Below, one piece after another: positions 37,901-49,433 of a DNA stretch of 64,000 nt. Made by a program: the position numbers and the translations under genes. The stretch lies in NCBI GenBank assembly GCA_038503075.1, contig JBCAML010000014.1, forward strand, positions 496,001-560,000, read 5' to 3'. A model generated the notes under the pieces. That model did not search any database, was not told the origin of the DNA, and saw nothing but the letters and a program-made list of their open reading frames with translations. How positions within the stretch are numbered: position 1 is the first letter of the stretch; the number at the start of each line of letters is the position of its first letter. Source of the stretch: Gyromitra esculenta (Eukaryota; Ascomycota; Pezizomycetes; Pezizales; Discinaceae).

Positions 37901-40900
37901 ATGCCGTGAAGCCGGCTAGGAATTTTGCGATCCGAAGTGTCGTGACAGCGTGACAGTAAAAGCACTTGTGGCCCACTCGACAAATAACGGACTGGCGTCG
38001 ACGTCCCAGAATATCATTTCTTATGTTATCGGTCGTGCTTTTACTTTCAAGCGCATGTATATAGGCTGCTAATTATCATAACTTCAGATGTTGAGAAAAA
38101 GATAGTCGTGTAAGAAAACTCCTGACACCCCAGTGGCTATCTCGCTAGTACTAATGAGGTGGGGCATCGAGACTATTATTACACGACTATACACATGAAA
38201 CTTGTACAGATCACTATATTCATAGTGCATACGAATGAGTGATCCCCCCCTGTTCTAGAGAGTAGGGGGCAAATTTTTGCTTCGGTGCTGCGAATCCAAG
38301 AGACTGAAATTATTCTAGTTCCATAGAATGCTTTGGGTTGATATATCAGGAATTGGGCCCTGAAGTGGCTAAAGGGGTGTACTTTAGGAACCCTACTTTC
38401 CATTGTAGGAGTCGGAAAGAAAATAGGTGTAAGCACAGTTTCATCAAGAAGTCCCCACCTTCACCGTAGAGTCTTTTCGTTTTCATCTCGGTGGCGAAGG
38501 CACTCAGTTATAGTAGAGGAACGCCGCCAAACCATACTTGGCAGCGCGGACGTTCGTAAATATGCCTCGGATAGCGCCAGAACTTCAGGGTTATTGGGCA
38601 GACGTTTATCATTACCATCAGGAATCAGGAATATCATAGCCTTGGGGTCCGAATTGTGATTCTACGGAGAGTGTGTTGAGAAGTGCTTAGGCACGTGGGT
38701 CTTTCGTATCGCGAGGCTCCATTACGAGCTAGTTAGCGTATCTATTTTTAGTGCTTTTCTGTTCTTTGACGCCCACAATATATACAATCGATTACTTGCA
38801 CGCTTAAAACACATCCATTCGCAATAGAGTGTAAGCAAGACACATAGAATGACATCCTGAGCGGCCGTTAGCTGGTAACGATTTAGATGTTCAGCGTTCC
38901 GAATCGTCCCATAAACGAGTTGAGGGGAACGGGGAATGCAAGGCAGACGCCGGGCAATTTTGGCCTCTAAGGAACTTCTGGCGTGCCTACTAATGAGAAG
39001 AGTGAAAGATCCTACGTCTTAGGACCGGTATCCTTTTTAGCATAGGAGTGTCGGTTTTTAAGTAGCACAAGCGTGATACGAAATTCTCACACCGGAGGTA
39101 AGGATGCCCTCGTACTGTTTTGTTATTGAGACCTGTCTGCAACTGCAAGCACTCTTTTGGACTGTTATTTATATATGCATTTACACCGTCTATTCTAAAG
39201 ATGGAGTTATAATCATACCCGCCAATACTACATGTAATTACACTTTTGGGTAAGGAATTAGATGGAGAAGACGATCATTTAATTGGGTTATGACCGGTGA
39301 TGGGCTAGGGTTCTGTTTTTCGCTTAAGCACCCCTGTGCCCTCTCACAGAGCCCTACCCGCAGAGCCGCAACATTGCCACGCACAGACGCCCTGAGCAGC
39401 AGGTCTTACATGTCGTAAGAAATGATTTCTCCCATCTCCACCAAAGGCTGACGGGGAGGAGTTATTATGCCCATCACATCGCCTCTAGATCTTAGAACAA
39501 AAAAAAATGGCGTCCAATAAAAAGAAAAAAAGAGGAGCCCCACCCCCTTCTTTGTCCTAATTCCTTCTTCGGCTTTTACAGTGAAAAGCACTCTTTCTTC
39601 GCCTCCCTCTTCTGTTTCTACGTCTCTTCCCATAGTTATTCTGTTCCTTTTGTCTCTCCTTCTGGATCTTCCACGCATATTTCTATCTCCGTCTCTAGGG
39701 GGCTACTCATTGGCTTTGAATAGAAACTAGTACTACATGAGAGTCAAATTCAAATACACTATTCTAAAGCTGAGAGCTCTGTGCGATATCGAGATCGCGA
39801 GAGATCGCGTGTTGCTTTACATCTAGATCGGCAACGCAATTAATTACTCCCACCATTGAAACTAATTTGTCAACGGATCAACCCATATCTAAACAGGCCA
39901 GATTTGCATCTAACCCTCTTGCACATAGATCTTAGTAGATGGTTTATATCCTAAGTGAAGCTTCTAGCGTTAGGTGCGAATACTAGTAGTAATAGCTCCC
40001 CAACCTCACAATTCGTAACGATGGACCCGTTGTTAAGGTTATTGCTGTATATCTCATATGTAGGCTGAAAAGCTTGCCGAGCGAAGCTGACTGAAGATCT
40101 TTAGTAGGTCCAACTATTGCTAGAGCTAGATGTATGTGTGCTGTGGCGATGGTTGGTTTTACGTGATTTAAATTTGGCATCGCCATAGACACAATGTTCT
40201 TGTCCTAGCTAAGATATTTAGTGAGCTATACCAATTACAAACTCTAAGTGTAGATCGGTTCAATGATCGGTATACCATATTTTCCGTGGTTTGGTATCGC
40301 CGCAAACAATAAACGTAGCAGGTCAGCGGGTATCCACTTTTACTCAGGTGGAAAACACAGAAGTCCCGAACCCAACTCGAAATTACCGTTCCCACTTTGA
40401 CTGGCATTTTCAAAACGCACTCAGCCCTTCCTAACCCTAATAGAGCACCTCCCACTGGCAGGTCATCCTTTTAGATCACACCCATAGCCCGCGCATTTGC
40501 TTTCAGCCACCTCCCTCGATTGCTTCCACAGAGGAATTGGATTTTTGATTAATAGCCCCCATTCCTCATCAAAGAAAAAAAAGCATAGCTTTCAGACAAC
40601 CTAAAAGAACTAGCCTGCTACGTCGGGGCATGAAGTCGCCCGACTCTGTCGCCCTTCCCTCGAAAATATACGTCCCTCCCCTCCCTCTTCCCACCATTAC
40701 TACCATTATTTTTCCGGTTGTCACCGCCTCTATATCTCGTACTCGAGCCTTTAAAGTGTCTAGAAGACCAATTATCCCATACGACGATCTTGTCCCGGGT
40801 TGCTGGTACAATTCGAGAATAGCGTTTGAGTCTCCGATTGTTGGTGCCCGTGTCCCTTCAGCGATACAAAAGCGTCGAGTATTTGTTCAGTCAATGGAGC

Positions 40901-43900
40901 CCAACACCGAAGTCCTGATCTTCTATATGAGCTCATTTGGGAACACGGACGCCCTTATCACACCGTAGTCCAAACAGCAAGGATAATATATAAAATACCT
41001 CTGTCAGCAATCAAGGTGGTCGCTCTCCATATGTTACCAACTGTGCTATGATCTACCCTGAGCCTCTGATCTTGAATAGATGGCTCAGTTTTACGAGGCA
41101 GATTTGTATCGCATACAATATAGCTCCCGTCGCCGAGCTGCTGCGCGTTATGTCTGAAGCACCTCCCGTGCATTGCCCGGCCCGGCCCGGCCCCTCTCAC
41201 TATATACATCGCTAGCCTCAGACTACGTGCTTGTCCGCTCACTAGAGTTTGGAAGGAAATATATTGGGTATATGTTGTTTGCATGGCAAGCATCAGATGC
41301 GAGCAAAGATGTGTTTCTCAAGTCAACGAAGCAGCTAAAGAGAAAGTATGCGAGGACACGAGAGAAGGAGAGGAGGAGGAGGAGGAAGCGAGACTGCATG
41401 TCTCCTGCTTTATTGGCTTTTTTTTATTTGCCATCACCATTTTTAGTTTAATGTGGATGTTAATTTCTACAATAGCAGTTTGATGGTATTGACGATGCCG
41501 AGGTCACAAAAACGCCACAGCGGCAGCATCACTGGAAACCAACTCCTGTAAGGTCTGTATCGTGCCAGGCACCTTCCCTCGGCTCTCCAATTGCACCGAT
41601 AGGCTGTTCGATGTTATATACGGGTAGGTATATGGATGATGATAACGACAATGAAATGGATGGAGACAGCGAAGAGCACACTGACGGTCGCGACGAGGAT
41701 GATAAAAACAACGATGACGCCGATGAAAATAGTATGGGCGTAGAGAGTGATGATAATACGGACGGCAGTGGTGGAGATTACAATGTAGAAACTGAGGAAG
41801 CTGAAGACGGTATGGGCAACGGCGGGGATAGTGATGAGGAAACAAAATTTGGGCTGATTGAAGAGGGCAATGAAGATGAGCTTGAGGAGGCTATCTTTGA
41901 TATGGTGATGTACGAAAAGTTCAGCTGCGGAAGCCGTGAATGCCACTTCGGAATCTTGTTTCCTTGTTCGTTGCGCGTCAAAAACAGCAAGTGTAGGGGC
42001 TGTGTTGCGGGGGATTGCTAGAGCTATCTTGTGGGGAATATGTTGGAGGAGCTTCCTAATATGGGGGCCCTCCGAGTGAGCACTTGGGGAAGGCTTAGAG
42101 ACGGAAATTAGTGAGACATAGGCCCGAATCCACCGACACCCGAGAGGTTCTAGAGACCCATTATACTAGTATATAGACGGGGCGCGTTGCCAACCTAGGG
42201 AGAAGCAAGCAATAGATCTCGTTCGTCTCCAATATCACAGCAGAATGGTTTTCTGTGTGACGAGTGATAGAGTATGTAGTAATATAACAAGACGCGAGCA
42301 AGAAGCGATAATGTTGAGAAAATATTTCCTATGCTAGTAGTATATTTAGATATATATTCTCTCTTTCTAAAATGACACCCTACCGTTTTCTACAGGTTCA
42401 AACGATGAACGTATGTGTATCCCATAGTTGTGAGGCCCTGATGATATTCATGATGAAATAAACTTAGCTTCAAAATAGTAACAAAAACTCGTTTTTCGTT
42501 CAGCCCACCCTGAAATTGTGTTTGTCATCTTTATATGTATAAACCTAACCCAGTATCTTTAATAGAGTGGAAAGTGTCGAATAAATAAATATGTAAATAA
42601 ACCCCTACGATGATAATCATAGGTTGTCACTCGGTATGGGTGCATATATATTGATGAATCGCAGTTAAAGTGTACGATAGCGATCAAAGATAACACATCT
42701 TTGCTGGCAAAAACTATGTGTCTGTGGGGTTTGTTTCGAGGTACCATGCTGTGTTGGCTCGAGGTAAGCTGATCTGTGCGCATCATCTGGTAGACTTTGT
42801 TCGGTCTTGGTGAGCAGTCCAAATTTTGCTTCCAAGCGTAAACGCACAGCTGACCGCCAAATACCAATGATGAATTCTATGTTTGAAGTTTCCCGGTGAA
42901 GGTTATTGAAGAGTGCAGCAGGTACTTAGGTGGGAATACGTCAGAGCTAGATAAGTGTGCGAACGAACTGCTATCAGGACAAACAAAAGTTTAAGAGTGT
43001 TGTCCATGGCGGCTTTGGATTGTCTCAAGGTAAAGCGATTCTGGCATTATGCTGAGTGGAGTTTCGCTAATACCGGAGCCATGGCGTTTGGGACTGGCAT
43101 AATCAGGGATAATACTGAGGTGGCGCAAGCATGATTGAGCTGTGGAAACAAAGCTACCATCACCACAACCAAGAGTCATCATAGCTAAATGCTAACGAAA
43201 AAGCCTTGTGACACTTATTCTAGGGAAAGCCTTATCCTAAAGGCATTATTCGTATCATTCCATGTTTCATGGAAGCTTGGCTTCCTGGGATAGGAGGGAT
43301 CTATGTTAAGACAAACAACCTGTGGGCCAATTGCAACGAACTAACTGCGATGCTAGTGCAGTCGATTTTGTGCACAATTTAAAGGCTAATATTTGCCGCT
43401 GAACTTGTTTCTGTAGTTAAGTAGATCTAGGTGAATTCGAAACAAACGCTGCTTTAAATTGTTGCAGCAGAGCTGTACGTTGGTTACTAAACCAATTAGA
43501 ATCAGTTCCATAGCGATGGGACGAGCGAGAGGCAAGCGATATATGTATAAATTTTTATAATTTTATTGAGATTTAAAAAAAAAAAAAAATCTCCTAGAAA
43601 AATAAAGAAATTATTATATAGTTATACTATTAACGCTTATGTGGTATTGGCTGAGGTGCTTCTGGGCAGTTCAATGAGTCGAAGTAGTACCATCGTTGCA
43701 CCTAGGGTTAGAGGGTCTAGACAGATCCATATATAATCGGCCCCCCACTTGGCTGTATAGGAGTTTCCCAATGATCAGAGGATGAAATAACTGCCCCTAA
43801 CACACTCATGTGCAAAAGAAAATCGTGGCGCTAATTGACTGCTCGCCGACCTTTAGGACCTGCAGAAGGAATAATTCCTAGGTCGTCCCTCTATCACATA

Positions 43901-46657
43901 TATTAGCTAATTGATCTATTAAATCATGAGAAATCCTTTCATGTTACACTTTAAATGTGGCGTTCCTAGGTTCCGTAAATTATTCGAGGCCTTGAGCTCC
44001 ACAATACTCAAGACTTTCTGCACAGTCCCCGTGGTATCGGCTCCTACCGTGCAGATTGCTCGATTGTTTTGGAGCTTGGACGCATTTACAAGCTCATGTT
44101 GGGTCCAATAGAGGTATGGTTTGATATCTCCGAAACTTCGGGGGTTATGCATATCGGAGATGGGTGAGGGGGGGGTATTCTGTGCAGTTGTAAATCTGCC
44201 ACAAATTTTTCAAGTGAGAACTGATCTCGCGCCATACAAGAAACTCCATATGCATGCGTATAGCCTGGGGAGATCCGATCTTTCGAATGTGACTTCCTAT
44301 ATGAAGATTTTAATGCGTTGATTTCCAACTTTTATTGCAGCCAATAGCATGACTAGATACGTACCAGAAACCTGCTGTTTGCAGAATTCAAACACGAAAT
44401 CAACGGGTTGGGGGATACAACAAAATATCGCTGCTAAACTAGAGCTTGTAAGCCTAACTTCTTAAAGTTTGTTATTTGTTTTTCTTTTAACCTATGGAAG
44501 TCTTTGCTAGTATCAGGAGTTCTTGCTGCATCTTTGAAGCTCACCACCCTTAGATTTGTTTCTAGAATAATCAACCGACCTCACTTTCCAAGAGCTGGAG
44601 GTTGTTTCAGTTCTACAATCCTGCATACATTCCGGATGTCCAATCTAAATCAAAGCGTCAGTTAGTGGGTTGGTTTAGCCATGAGTCGATTGTCTTTGAT
44701 CCACGCATCCAAATCGTTGGACCATTACTAGTCCTGCATACCCGCACACCCGCACACCCGCACCCCAGTGATCCTCAAAACAACCCGGCAGCCGAAATAC
44801 TTTCTGTCCTGCCTCTACCGAATCTTTTATGTAGATGCTAATGTCGAAGTTATAGCGGTTAGAGGGCCAAATCTTTGATATAAATCTTTGTCTCTTTCTC
44901 TTTTCCTAGAGTGTCTTTACTTCAGAACAAATAGCACTATATTATACCTCTTTGTTGATCATAATGTTAACATTACTAACTCTTAGATATAATGGAAGTC
45001 AACAATTGTAAATTCCCCAATTCGCGAGTGATTGAGGTAGCCTTGTGGTGATAGGGGGAAACTCAGTAACGAGGCAAGACATTTCATCCATATCAGTATA
45101 ATAGCACTGGCAGTATACTGATAATCTGTTAACAACTTAGAAGATGGTAATATAGTGGCATATATATGCTCTGTGCGCACAACCCTAGCTACAACGCCCC
45201 TATTGTATTTAGCGTTCGTGATACAGGACTATCAGACAGCATGGGCGGCCACGTGAACGGACCTAAGCTTTTTGTTGGCTCTATAGATCTAGATTGATGT
45301 CAATGATACTTGTAGCCAAGGAAACCCCATTGAAAATTTTGCCACGTCGAATAAGCCATCACGTAGTACAGCAATTTCACAGGGCCTACACAGAATCCAT
45401 AACTTATGTCATTAGTCGAGTAACACGTACGCCTCTCTGTTGGTAGGGCATGTTTTCTGTGTAAGACAAAAAGTTCAGGATACCATGTAACCCACATCTA
45501 CATTGCTTGAGCTAAATTTGTTTTTCCACAAAGAAGTGGGGCCAGAATATCGGGACGAACTAGAAATCTGGTCGCATCACCCAATTGTAGATTTTAGTGC
45601 TACTCCACAAAGAGTGACTTGTTGAATTTGAACAAGCGCGATCTAAACACTCTGGAAAGACTTACTTAAATTGAAGGCAAGATGAGGATCCGTTTTTTTT
45701 CTTTTTTCCTTTTGACTGAAGGATAGATCCGAAACTGTGATCGAGCTAGAAAATGTGGCTCGTCTATTAATCATGAAACCACCTGGCAGCTTGTGCAACA
45801 TTCGATCTTGGGATAAAGATATTCCTAGACGTTAATCAAAGGCAATTGGTAATTTCCACTTTTAGGCGCGATAGAAGATCACGTTGGCATTCTGAATCCT
45901 ATGTCCATGTGGTCATATTTGGGTGATGGATTGGAGTACGTTTGTGCCATTTGATGTTTCTATCAACTAACATACGAGTAATAAAGTATTTGAATACAGA
46001 GAGTGCGCAGCTCATGGGGCTTTATGATTGGCTCCCAATTTAAATAAGAGTAACCCTACTCCATATTCAATGCAATACGTATATATCAAATTGTTGGAAG
46101 CCCTGCGACAGCCATATATGCAGCTTGCAGGCACGGCTAGCGGGATGTTGATCATGATCTTATGGATGACCAGCATTGCAGGTCATTCACCGATAACGGT
46201 GAATGAGAAGGCTGTGTTGTCGTTCGGGTGGTCGTCGCATGGCTGTTGTTAAGGCGGGAGTCCTAGCGTCCCGCTTTTCTCCAGGCCCTCTAGATCCTCG
46301 GTTTCTCATTCGGTCCCACACGACTGAAACCATCAAAGATGGTTCACTGATCTTAAAATCCCGATCTAGTAGTACATATGGGAGGGTGAAAGTACCAGGA
46401 TACAAATGATGGACTGGATGCTGGTTGGCTATGGGGTAGACGGCTTGAGGTGTGGTCATGGTCTCTAAAAACCGTCTCAGATCAACTTAGCAGTAATACG
46501 ATAATTTTAGTCCTTCCTATGTGTAGCGGATCCGCCAAGAGCAAGGCTCTCGTTATATTTACACATGTATATATATGCTACTCCAAATTTCGCAAACAAT
46601 CCAAAATCCTCTTGTCAAAGAAACGCTACATACTCCAACTCCGCTTCAAATCCCATC
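31913..46657. other. 14.7-kb stretch without a supportable gene
   Basis: A+T-rich and gene-free by my reading. It contains a MITE-like element (34202-34316), scattered TACATGTA octamers, a CCCGG repeat (about 41175-41194), a CCCGCACA repeat (about 44740-44766) and a long poly-A tract inside a small hairpin near 43570. A 136-codon frame at 41611-42021 (Asp/Glu-rich on plus, hydrophobic on minus) probably reflects GAN-repeat DNA. From about 36964 to 37190 a protein-like frame is interrupted by TGA and TAG codons, consistent with a decayed gene. A tRNA-like stretch near 33770-33833 was rejected. Confidence 0.4.
34202..34316. repeat. 115-bp terminal-inverted-repeat (MITE-like) element
   Basis: Arms 34202-34225 (GCCAGGACGGTCCAACTGCC...) and 34293-34316 are reverse complements at 21 of 24 positions, and each carries a second CCAGGA subterminally. 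The 67-bp centre is A+T-rich and non-coding. No clear target-site duplication was found, so the exact ends are uncertain. Confidence 0.7.
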
Positions 46658-47662
46658 ATGCCTCTCCCCAGAGACACAAATGCTGACTCGTTCCCAATCC
46701 ACGTTACAACAAGTGTGGATTACCCAGGAATATTGGCCAGAAAATTGCTACGGGGGCCTAAAACCTCAAAACGATCTCTAAAGAAAAACAAAAACTCAGA
46801 AAAGGGTAATGCCACTCAGCAATCCCCAAAATCACCCATATCCAAAGTGAAAATAGGGGGCCGTAACAAGACTCAACGGGTGCATGCTGGTGGCAAACAT
46901 GATACCCCAAAAAAACCCGGAGACAAACGGCCCCCACTAAGTGTAGTTCCCCTGGTTGAGCTACAGTGGGACGAGAAATTCCTACTTTTAGGTAAGATAC
47001 AAAAAAAAAAAAACTATTTCATATCACCCCGGATGTCCTCGAGTCTACAACTCACTATCCTCGTCTTTTTTCTTTTTAGACTACTTAGCTCGGGTTTTTG
47101 CCTGCAGTTGCTGCAAGAACGAAGTTGATATATCGACGTGTGCGTGTCCGGAGGATGTCCTCGATGTACTCGTGGAGAGTGCGAAAGGATCCAAGGGTGC
47201 GTATACACATACAAAGTACTCAACTACCACGTATGCTTAAAAATCAAACACCATAGAAACCGAAACAATGGTCTCCCGGATAATACAACTCGAGAAGTTT
47301 CCTGAGTTAGTACTCCTATCGCCATTACTCGGACCAACCTACCCCACGGAATACCAGCCATCAGCAGCCATATTGGATATAGCCCAGCTCGCGCTAAACT
47401 TTTTTCCAGCTTCAACAGCAGACACTACGTGGGAACTACCTCCAGCCCATGTCCCCCATTTCGGTAGGTAGTCAAAGTTTCCACATAGATCTGGTCACAC
47501 ATCTCTGATAACGGCTTAGAAACGCCAATATACGGGGCAACAGCAGCCTATGGGCTGGGTAATGAATTTCCTGAGCTTGAGAGCCAATGGGATCAAACCG
47601 GTTTCTCCTTGGATTCCCAAGGCCCTGGGAACTTTTATGACAGTCGCTACACGATAGGTTAA
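46658..47662 (+). CDS. Uncharacterised four-exon protein with a CxCC...CxC cluster
   Basis: Exons 46658-46991, 47080-47196, 47257-47463, 47520-47662; 266 aa. Introns of 88, 60 and 56 bp have GTAAGA, GTGCGT and GTAGGT donors and AG acceptors, and every junction is phase 1. The start chosen is MPLPRDTNADS; the frame is open further upstream to an ATG at 46565. Residues 1-95 are Lys/Ser/Pro-rich and basic. The second exon encodes ACSCCKNEVDISTCAC, two closely spaced cysteine pairs that could bind a metal or form disulfides, next to a helical EDVLDVLVES. The last 110 residues are hydrophobic/aromatic, with LLGPTYPTEYQPSAAILDI, and end GNFYDSRYTIG. No signal peptide is seen. I do not recognise the family. 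Only the first exon appears as a long ORF. Confidence 0.72.
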
Positions 47663-48528
47663 AGTTACCGATTATAATATTGTAAGTATTTAATATTTTA
47701 GGTACCTGAGTTGAAGCTAACCAACCAACCCCACCAGCTAGTACTCGCTAGATACGCTGTACACGTATACAACTCACAAATTATTAATTTTGGCCGAAGT
47801 AATGTATCTATACTTATGAATATACTTTATTTTCCTTAAGGATATTGTAAGCGGGAATGTATTTCTCAAACTCAAAGCCCAAATCCATATAAATAGAAGT
47901 ACGAATTAAGAGGGCCCGAGGTCGTTGCACCACTAGCCTATCAAACCACAACAGTTGCCCCGAGACACTCTATCCCGCCTTTTTGTTCACTACCCGCGAG
48001 ACTATACATTATATATACGGAATATAATGTCGTAGCTAGACATAATTCAATATCAATAACTGCCCCAAGTCCCGCGTCTGCAATATATAAATTACACAAA
48101 CCTTCCTACAGCCTGTAATACTATACACCCAAGTATGCATATCATGTTCGCGTAATTATAAAGTACGCATGTAGCCTATAGTAGTCGATACATATGCTCA
48201 CTAATCAGCAGTATACATACACTATGATAGGCTTAATTAACTAAGCTCCTGCCTACTATGGTCCACCGGTAGCCGAAACTAGTTATACATCGATTACGCC
48301 CGTGCGCACACTTGAGTAAAATTACTCAATAGGGCTACTGATGTATATTTAAAAGAGTAAAGACTGATCGAGCAGGACAGGAATTCGAATACAGTTTCAG
48401 AAGTTCTATATTTTTCCAATTCACTCGAGTTAAGCCTGCAGCCTGACTTGTGCCAGCCGTGAATTTACGTTTCAAACAAACACACCATACCGATTCAGTC
48501 TCACGATTATCTCAATCCTATATAGCAA
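47663..48528. other. A+T- and TpA-rich spacer
   Basis: No gene is visible. The DNA is dense in TA steps (runs of tatata and taatat), as expected of sequence worn down by repeat-induced point mutation. The final bases form the 3' UTR of the adjacent minus-strand transferase gene. Confidence 0.4.
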
Positions 48529-49433
48529 CTATCCAAGCGCAGCCAACGTCTCCCTCCGCGCTTCTTTAACCTTCTCTACCGACTTTAACCCTGCAGACAT
48601 CCTCTCCTCCCACTGAGCAATGGCAGGGAACTCTTGCTTCCAACCACTCATCCCCGGGATGCTCTCCAGCACCCAGTTCCAGGGCAAAAAACACATATCA
48701 GCGTACGAAGGTCTTCCTCCGACCAAGAACCCATTCTCTGATGTTTTGAGGACAACCGATAGTGTTGTGAGGATTTTTCGGATTTCGTTTACGTGCCGAG
48801 ATATGACTGTTGGAACGTCCTCGGGATAGTAAACCGTGTACCATAGGACCTCTCGGTAGGTCGTCCCTTGGCCTGGAGGGTTTTATAAGTTAGATTGGCT
48901 TTTACGGCGTGCTTTTGTTTAAGCACGCGTTTCGCGGATGGGGGTGTGTGGGATGAAGGTTAGTATTCTAGGCCGGAGGTCAATACGTACTAGACATCTG
49001 ATACATTAGATACTGTCTTGCCAGTGCTTCGTCTTCGGAATTAGCGAAAGAGATTTTGTTGGAAGCGTCGTATTTCTCAACCAAGTAGAGGACTATTGCA
49101 CCAGAGTCCCAGATCTTGAAATCAGCGCTGGAGTGGTCGATTAATAGCGGAACGGCTCCCGTGGGACAGATCGCGGTGTACTCGGGTTTCTTAAGATCCG
49201 CTGTTACCCAGTTAGCCCACAGGAGAAGACATAGGAGAGGGGGGGAGGAATCTAAAGTACGTACCCCAATCGGTGAATGAGATTGTTTTATATGAAAGCC
49301 CAAGCTCCTCTAGGATAAGGATAACCTTCCAGGGATTTGCACCCGCGGGATGCGTGTATAGAGTGAACTGCTGCTCATGAGTGATGGTCATAATTTGGGT
49401 TTCTGTTAGAACTCTTGGTCTGTGAAGGATCAC
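48529..49433 (-). CDS. Glutathione S-transferase, Ure2/fungal theta-like type, three exons
   Basis: Exons (minus): 49433-49265, 49200-48991, 48872-48529, with introns of 64 and 118 bp (donors GTACGT, GTACGT), all in phase. The frame allows Met at 49433 (240 aa) or 49388 (225 aa); the latter, MTITHEQQFTLYTHPAGANP, matches the usual start of the family. The N-terminal thioredoxin fold (residues 1-85) shows NPWKVILILEELGLSY, then CPTGAVPLLIDH with the cis-Pro and the glutathione-contacting WDSGAIVLYLVEKYD (family W/ESxAI). The C-terminal helical domain contains the YREVLWY region typical of Ure2-like GSTs and RPSYADMCFLPWNWVLE. It would conjugate glutathione to electrophiles in the cytosol, in detoxification or within a metabolite cluster. 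No intact partner gene fixes its substrate. Confidence 0.93.

Noticed and set aside
41611..42021. Asp/Glu-rich 136-codon ORF, with a hydrophobic ORF on the other strand
   Set aside because: Both follow from GAN-type low-complexity DNA; no splice partners or domain. A small acidic protein is not excluded.
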